Assembly: GCA_027315065.1 (NCBI GenBank)
Contig: DAHUYT010000015.1
Span: forward strand, 1 to 44,314
DNA length: 44,314 bases
Origin: Nitrososphaerota archaeon
GTDB lineage: Archaea; Thermoproteota; Nitrososphaeria; Nitrososphaerales; Nitrosopumilaceae
Direction: 5' to 3'
A program made the translations under genes and the position numbers. The notes under the pieces were generated by a model that searched no databases, was not told the origin of the DNA, and worked only from the letters and a program-made list of their open reading frames with translations. Positions 39,796-44,314 of the stretch are shown here, one piece after another. How positions within the stretch are numbered: the stretch's first letter is position 1; each line of letters begins with the position of its first letter.

Positions 39796-40843
39796 TAGAT
39801 TTGATTGACTCGTAGAGCTCTGGCGACAAAACCATCTTCTCTCCTATTGGCCTGACTATATCAAATACATATTTTCCTGCACTAGTCTTCAAGTCGGAAG
39901 GATGTATCTTTTTTTCTGAAAAATCCTTTTCTAGCTGTTGATAACTAGTGTAGTTCACATTACCACCAAATCTCTCTGGTCTTTCTATAGTAATATCTTT
40001 GAATTGATGGAATATGACATACCTAAAAATTTCAAGGATGGGGTTTTTCTCAACGATTCCTTCAGGACACCAAGCTTTTTTAAATTTAGATCTAATTTCC
40101 TCCTCTGAATCATGAATAAATATTCCTGATGATGACTTTGATTTGCTCATTTTACTTGAGATTAATTGTAAATCCGAATCAGTTCCAGTCTCTGGTTCAC
40201 CTAGACCTGCAAGTATGTGGTGGTGAACTGCTACCGGTACTTTCCACCTCATCTTTGGGAAGATTTCTCGTACCAACATGTGTATTTTCCTTTGATCCAT
40301 TCCTGCATGTACTATGTCCAGATCCATTGAATGGATATCTACAGCTTGCATGGGTGGATAGAAAAGCTGGCCCAGCTCAATCTTGTCTTTGTCTGTACTT
40401 CTTCCCATTATTGTAAGTGAACGCATAGTTCTGTCAAGCGACATAGTTTTTGCAAATTTGACCAAATCCATCCAATAATCCTTTCTTGACTCGTAAAGCT
40501 CTGAACCTACAATAATTTCTACACCTGGACAGAATAGTTTGAAAGCATCAGCATAGTATTTAGAGACCATTCTGATTTTGTCCCAATCTCCTCCCAACTT
40601 GTTATTTATGTAAGTATGCCAGTCTGCCAAAAATACGGTACACTTTACTCCTGCTTTGATAAAGTCATTTATCTTGAACCCTGTTAGTATCAGGCTTCCA
40701 AGGTGTAAAAAGCCAGAAATTTCTAATCCAATGTAATGTTTGGGATGTGCATTTGTTTTAAACAGATTTACCAGTTCTTCTTGTGTAACTACTTCTTCAG
40801 TAGGATCCCTTGCAACAAGGTCAATTTTTTCTGTAATATCCAT
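39788..40843 (-). CDS. tyrS: Tyrosyl-tRNA synthetase
   Basis: A class I aminoacyl-tRNA synthetase, 351 residues, of the compact archaeal/eukaryal type without a C-terminal S4 domain. The HIGH-type motif is GFLHLGS (about 44-50), and the KMSKS motif is SKMSKSKSS (about 230). The Tyr/ATP pocket includes FLADWHTYINNKLGG and AVDIHSMDLDIVHAGMDQRKIHML. TrpRS is the nearest alternative, but the HAGMDQRKIH pattern and length favour TyrRS. Confidence 0.92.
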   Translation of the reverse strand: MDITEKIDLVARDPTEEVVTQEELVNLFKTNAHPKHYIGLEISGFLHLGSLILTGFKINDFIKAGVKCTVFLADWHTYINNKLGGDWDKIRMVSKYYADAFKLFCPGVEIIVGSELYESRKDYWMDLVKFAKTMSLDRTMRSLTIMGRSTDKDKIELGQLFYPPMQAVDIHSMDLDIVHAGMDQRKIHMLVREIFPKMRWKVPVAVHHHILAGLGEPETGTDSDLQLISSKMSKSKSSSGIFIHDSEEEIRSKFKKAWCPEGIVEKNPILEIFRYVIFHQFKDITIERPERFGGNVNYTSYQQLEKDFSEKKIHPSDLKTSAGKYVFDIVRPIGEKMVLSPELYESIKSTT

Positions 40844-40877
40844 TGCAAATCAAATCTTCCTTTGTGACCCTATAAAG

Positions 40878-41441
40878 TTACGCGTCAAGATCATCTAATT
40901 TCTTTCTTGGTCTTGTGCTAAGATATAGTGCATGTGAACTTATGATGACAGCAGCAAGAAACATCTTTGTTGCAAAGTTCAGATTCCACGGTCTGCTAGG
41001 ATCAGGATAAGCTATTGTTAAAGAGTCTATATCCGGTACCTTTCCATTTATAATTCCAGCTGTAATTTGTGCATTAAGAACAACAAAGTTGTAAATTACT
41101 TCGTATAAGCATATTGCTGCTAGCCCTGCTAACATCAATTGTACTAATGAAAGTTGCCAAGAAGGAACACTCACGGTCCTCTTCCACCCAATTCTTGTCA
41201 CACAGTACCAACCAATTATTGAAGAAAAGAATAACCACGAGGTTAGCTTGGCAAAATGAGTAGCAGGGAACTCAGTTTTTTCTAATATCTCACCCATCAC
41301 GTATGTTCCATTTTTTTGCCATTCTTCGGTCATCTCATAAATTCCATAGAAAGTTATGGATAGCATGATGAATCCACATACGTAGAAAATGTACAGAAAT
41401 ACTCTGTACCCTGCCTGATCCTTCTCCAAACCAACCTTCAT
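40878..41441 (-). CDS. Four-span membrane protein, unknown function
   Basis: 187 residues with hydrophobic spans at about 13-35 (FLYIFYVCGFIMLSITFYGIY), 66-84, 97-122 and 160-177. The loop between spans 3 and 4 is about 35 residues and probably outside. No signature residues recognised. The gene is upstream of tyrS on the same strand (34-base gap), possibly co-transcribed, and divergent from the DegT aminotransferase. Confidence 0.65.
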   Translation of the reverse strand: MKVGLEKDQAGYRVFLYIFYVCGFIMLSITFYGIYEMTEEWQKNGTYVMGEILEKTEFPATHFAKLTSWLFFSSIIGWYCVTRIGWKRTVSVPSWQLSLVQLMLAGLAAICLYEVIYNFVVLNAQITAGIINGKVPDIDSLTIAYPDPSRPWNLNFATKMFLAAVIISSHALYLSTRPRKKLDDLDA

Positions 41442-41533
41442 TAAACTACGATTGATCCAACCTGAAATATAAGAATTGGTTTTAATTCTATTCGGAAGTT
41501 TAATTATAGTATAAAGTTTGTTGGTACATATAA

Positions 41534-42622
41534 TTGAAAATTTCCATAAACGTTCCGGTAATAGAAAAGGAAGAAATCAATGAAGTACGAGATGTCTTAC
41601 TAGAAAAATCGTTAACAACTGCTGCATATTCTGGAGGCAAGAGAGTTCAGGAATTTGAAAAACTATTGTCATCATACACTGGATCAAGATATACAGTAGC
41701 AGTAAATTCAGGAACTGCGGCGCTGCAAGCAGCTCTTTATGCACTTGGCATAAAAAGTGGAGACGAAGTTTTGCTCCCGTCATTTACTTTTGTAGCCACC
41801 GCAAACTCTGTCATGTCAGTTGGGGCAAAACCAGTGTTTGTTGACGTGACTCCAGATAATTATACAATGGACCCTACTGACCTGAAGAAAAAGATTACAA
41901 AAAAATCAAAGGCGATAATGCCCGTCCATCTATACGGAAATTTTTCGTACATGGATGAGATTTCTGAGATAGCAAACAGACATAATATCAATGTAGTTGA
42001 AGATGCTGCACAGTCATTAGGAACGACATACAAGAACAAACAATCTGGAACATTCTCACAACTAGGATGCTTTAGCATGTACGCTGCAAAGGTAATGACA
42101 TCGGGAGAAGGTGGTGCAGTTGTTACAAATGACAAGACGATCTTTGAAAAATTACTTAAAATAAGAAATCATGGGATGTTGCATGGATATGATACTAGAA
42201 TTTTAGGGTTAAATCTCAGGCTTCCAGAAATATCTGCTGCCATAGCTAAGATCCAAATGAAAAAGCTTCCAAAGTTTCTCAAAAAAAGAGAGAAGAATGC
42301 AAAAATTCTAACAGAGCTTTTGGATGACATAAATTTCATCTTGCCGACAGAAAGAGCCGGTGTCAAAGTAAATTGGTATCTTTATACCGTTTCTACAAAG
42401 AATCGCGACAAGCTGTTAAAACAACTAAACGAAAAAGAAATTGGTGCAACTGCTTATTACTCAATTCCTGTACACAAAACTCCATTTTACAAAAGTAAAA
42501 CAAAATTACCAATGACTGAGTGGGCGGCTTCAACCGTTCTTAGCTTACCAGTACATCCTCTTGTTACAGAAAATGATCTTCATTACATTTCAAAAACCAT
42601 TCATCAATTGATTGAAAAATGA
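41534..42622 (+). CDS. DegT/DnrJ/EryC1/StrS-family sugar aminotransferase
   Basis: A PLP enzyme that aminates nucleotide-linked keto-sugars for surface glycans. 362 residues. Visible are AVNSGTAALQAALYALGIKSGDEVLLPSFTFVATANSVMSVGAKPVFVDV, EDAAQSLGTTYKNKQSGTFSQLGCFSMYAAKVMTSGEGGAVVTND with the PLP lysine in YAAK (about 186), and the C-terminal ATAYYSIPVHKTPFY. It starts at TTG 41534, with a TATAGTATAAAG-type box about 24 bases upstream. Its stop overlaps the ATG of the MtrA-like gene by 4 bases (ATGA). No other sugar genes are next to it. Confidence 0.92.
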   Translation: MKISINVPVIEKEEINEVRDVLLEKSLTTAAYSGGKRVQEFEKLLSSYTGSRYTVAVNSGTAALQAALYALGIKSGDEVLLPSFTFVATANSVMSVGAKPVFVDVTPDNYTMDPTDLKKKITKKSKAIMPVHLYGNFSYMDEISEIANRHNINVVEDAAQSLGTTYKNKQSGTFSQLGCFSMYAAKVMTSGEGGAVVTNDKTIFEKLLKIRNHGMLHGYDTRILGLNLRLPEISAAIAKIQMKKLPKFLKKREKNAKILTELLDDINFILPTERAGVKVNWYLYTVSTKNRDKLLKQLNEKEIGATAYYSIPVHKTPFYKSKTKLPMTEWAASTVLSLPVHPLVTENDLHYISKTIHQLIEK

Positions 42623-43098
42623 ATCCAATAATAGAGACGGCAGGAGAATTATGCAAAATACTGTTTCCAATTGAAGATAGGGTTTACTTTGGTAATTCCG
42701 AATCTAATGTAGCAGTATGCACTTTATCTAGCATGAAACTGCTAAGCGAAATTGTGAACTCTTCACTTATGACCAAAGTTAATATCGCTGGAAGATTACT
42801 TTCAGAAAATAAAGGAATTGATTTACTTGTTAGACATGTAATATCGAATAGAAAAATTTGTATTATTGTGTTGTGTGGTAAAGATACAGTAGGACACAGG
42901 CCAGGGCATTCGTTACTTTGTTTATATCAAAATGGAATAGACTGGGATGGAAAAATAATCGGTTCTCAAAGTCCAGATCCTGTTTTATCACTAACAAGTG
43001 GAGAAGTACTACGATTTCAAAATCAAGTAAGAATTATTGATAAGATGGGAGAAGTCGGAATCTTAAATCTCAGGCCAATAATTAGCAGCAAAAACTAA
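42619..43098 (+). CDS. MtrA-like (tetrahydromethanopterin S-methyltransferase subunit A) protein
   Basis: A 159-residue soluble protein resembling the cytoplasmic corrinoid domain of MtrA. Motifs are SNVAVCTLSSMKLL, AGRLLSENKGIDLLVRHVISNRKICIIVLCGKDTVGHRPGHSLLCLYQNGIDWDGKIIGS, and VLRFQNQVRIID. There is no C-terminal membrane anchor, unlike methanogen MtrA, and no other Mtr subunit is in the window. A cobamide-binding or methyl-transfer role is inferred from the family only. Translation is coupled to the DegT aminotransferase through an ATGA overlap. Cobalamin genes occur elsewhere in the window. Confidence 0.8.
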   Translation: MNPIIETAGELCKILFPIEDRVYFGNSESNVAVCTLSSMKLLSEIVNSSLMTKVNIAGRLLSENKGIDLLVRHVISNRKICIIVLCGKDTVGHRPGHSLLCLYQNGIDWDGKIIGSQSPDPVLSLTSGEVLRFQNQVRIIDKMGEVGILNLRPIISSKN

Positions 43099-43099
43099 T

Positions 43100-43432
43100 T
43101 CAATAACCATCAAGCTGTCTTTGTTTATTGACTTGGTGTTTCTTTTGATATTCCTCTAGTATGTCTTCAGGAGTCATGTTCAATTCCAATGACGCCTGAA
43201 CCAAAAAATGCCAGATGTCTATAAGCTCCTCTCTAGCCGCTGCTTCGTCAAACTCTGTTGGTTTTTTCCACCATTTCCAATTAGTTGTTCTCTGTAGCTC
43301 TACTGCCTCATGAATTATGGCAGTACACAACGAAGAAATTTTTCCTTGCGTGTCTTTTGGATAACGCTCTAGATTCATCATTCTTTCTAAATTCTTTTGT
43401 AGCACAAAAATTGTGTCTAGTTTATCTTCCAT
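43100..43432 (-). CDS. dUTPase/MazG-like all-alpha NTP pyrophosphohydrolase
   Basis: 110 residues, all helical. IIHEAVELQRTTNWKWWKKP and EELIDIWHFLVQASLELNM supply the ExxE and ExxD metal ligands of the dimeric dUTPase (type 2)/MazG superfamily; the KWWKKP segment after the first pair is characteristic of the dUTPase-2 type. It would hydrolyse dUTP to dUMP, sanitising the nucleotide pool. It converges on the MtrA-like gene with one base between. Confidence 0.88.
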   Translation of the reverse strand: MEDKLDTIFVLQKNLERMMNLERYPKDTQGKISSLCTAIIHEAVELQRTTNWKWWKKPTEFDEAAAREELIDIWHFLVQASLELNMTPEDILEEYQKKHQVNKQRQLDGY

Positions 43433-43486
43433 GTGATCTTTTTCTGTTTGATATCTATAACCTTTGTTAGAAATGGTTCTGCTAAC

Positions 43487-43505
43487 TTGTCGCGACCTGC
43501 GACAA
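43487..43505. repeat. Small hairpin upstream of the TnpB relic
   Basis: TTGTCGC, GACCT, GCGACAA forms a perfect 7-base stem with a 5-base loop, 56 bases before the first readable TnpB codon. IS200/IS605 ends carry subterminal hairpins, so this is a candidate left end. It could equally be a regulatory hairpin. Confidence 0.35.
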
Positions 43506-43560
43506 ATAATATAAACCTGGAAGTATTACCACAACAATCTATTATCCTGAACTGGGACCA

Positions 43561-44314
43561 ATGATGGAGACATTCAGGGATATGGTAAACCATTGTATCA
43601 GGATTGGTCTTGAGAATAACACATCAACACTAAAGAAACTGTCAATATTGTCATACCCCCAACTTTCCGATTACAAGGTTATGTCTTACTACAAACTTAC
43701 TGCAATCTCATCCGCATGTGGCAGACTGTCTCAGATGAAGCATTCAATTAAGAAAGGCAAGACTCCAAAATCACCATTCGTATCAAAACCATATATTGTT
43801 TCATGTTATGGATTCAAGATAAATGGCATGCTATTGTCATTCCCAGTAGGAAACAAGAGTTGGGTTCATATTCCACTCAACAATCACACACAGTATATCT
43901 TAAAAGACAAGTCATTGAAGGTGAGGTCTTTTGTAATTACACCAGAATCAAATCTCTCTGTATCAAGAGAGAAGTAAAAGAAATCAAGCCAGAATCAGTG
44001 ATTGGAATAGACAGGAATCTTAGAAATGTTACAATGTCTGACGGCATGGAACATGTATGTATAGGACTGAAAAATTGCTTTCAATCAAGGAGAACACTTC
44101 CCATGTTATGGCGTCATTCAAAAGATTTGATGTTAGGATAAAGAAACATTATCAGCAAAGACAGGTAGAGTACAAGGCTGCATGGGAAGGAGTTCTCGTA
44201 AGATACATAGATCCAAAACGCACAAGCCAACTCTGTCCAATATGCGGAGATAGACTCCAAGAGGACAGGTTTCACAGACGTAAATTATTGTGCATTAATT
44301 GTGGCAGATCAATG
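43561..44314 (+). pseudogene. Second decayed TnpB (IS605 OrfB) gene, cut by window end
   Basis: The first frame (to 43977) reads MMETFRDMVNHCIRIGLENN and on to VRSFVITPESNLSVSREK, then stops. The next part, EIKPESVIGIDRNLRNVTMSDGMEHVC with the first RuvC Asp, is in a different frame. The frame changes again near 44085 into ENTSHVMASFKRF...VEYKAAWEGVLVRYIDPKRTSQLCPICGDRL. The normal stretch of over 100 residues with the RuvC-II Glu is missing, so it is internally deleted. The zinc ribbon (CPIC, CINC) is intact to the edge. It is related to, but clearly different from, the relic at 33655-34790. Confidence 0.8.

Noticed and set aside
1-44314. tRNA or rRNA genes
   Set aside because: I saw no T-loop GGTTCRANYCC-type sequence with matching acceptor ends on either strand by eye; a covariance-model scan would settle this.

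Overview
The window is a 44.3 kb piece of an archaeal chromosome, most likely from an ammonia-oxidising thaumarchaeon (Nitrososphaerota, Nitrosopumilales or Nitrosotalea-like). The archaeal assignment is firm: both subunits of DNA polymerase D, Orc1/Cdc6, GINS, PCNA, geranylgeranylglyceryl phosphate synthase, thermosome, Cdc48/VAT, Rpo11 and TFS are all present. The thaumarchaeal assignment is an inference from the free-standing parvulin, cobalamin-pathway methyltransferases, multi-cupredoxin secreted proteins, low GC content and very compact gene packing. No ammonia-oxidation or rRNA marker lies in the window.

Layout. 1-2974: the 5' part of an SQR-like flavoprotein, an SDR dehydrogenase, an AN1 zinc finger protein, a small membrane protein and GINS. 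3010-12069: glutamine synthetase, a membrane protein, thermosome, SHMT and a GGGP synthase-PolD large subunit operon. 12104-17009: the replication-origin region, with two wHTH-type proteins, an AbrB-like mini-protein, a non-coding block with ORB-like repeats (about 13.9-14.37 kb), cdc6 and the PolD small subunit. 17085-22388: a SpoIIM-like membrane protein, a gene-poor stretch, a secreted triple-cupredoxin protein, CbiE, a PsbP-like membrane-anchored protein, a GGM-rich protein and an ACT-domain protein. 22485-27320: Hsp20-Cdc48, then a radical SAM gene of the AmmeMemoRadiSam type interrupted by an intein. 27317-33644: a broken cyclase gene, an Lrp-like domain, a class V aminotransferase, a degenerate RecA-like protein, parvulin, ferredoxin, a dual-specificity phosphatase, Rpo11-TFS and PCNA. 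33655-35000: a decayed TnpB gene and a gene scrap. 35057-43432: aspartate kinase, a secreted duplicated-domain protein, CbiH, an LLM oxidoreductase, TyrRS, a membrane protein, a DegT aminotransferase overlapping an MtrA-like gene, and dUTPase. 43487-44314: a second decayed TnpB, cut by the window edge.

Functional picture. The replisome genes (GINS, PolD large and small, Cdc6, PCNA) sit around what looks like the chromosomal origin. Protein quality-control genes (thermosome, Hsp20, Cdc48, parvulin) are interspersed. Cobalamin synthesis is represented by cbiE and cbiH, with an MtrA-like corrinoid-protein homologue nearby. Many genes appear to be transcribed without a leader: a TATA-like box lies about 26 bases upstream of the start codon. 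I used this to choose several starts. Second genes of operons instead show GGTG-type Shine-Dalgarno sites.

The two most interesting objects are the intein placed inside the radical SAM CxxxCxxC motif, carrying a non-LAGLIDADG nuclease that looks Vsr/DUF559-like, and the ORB-repeat origin block.
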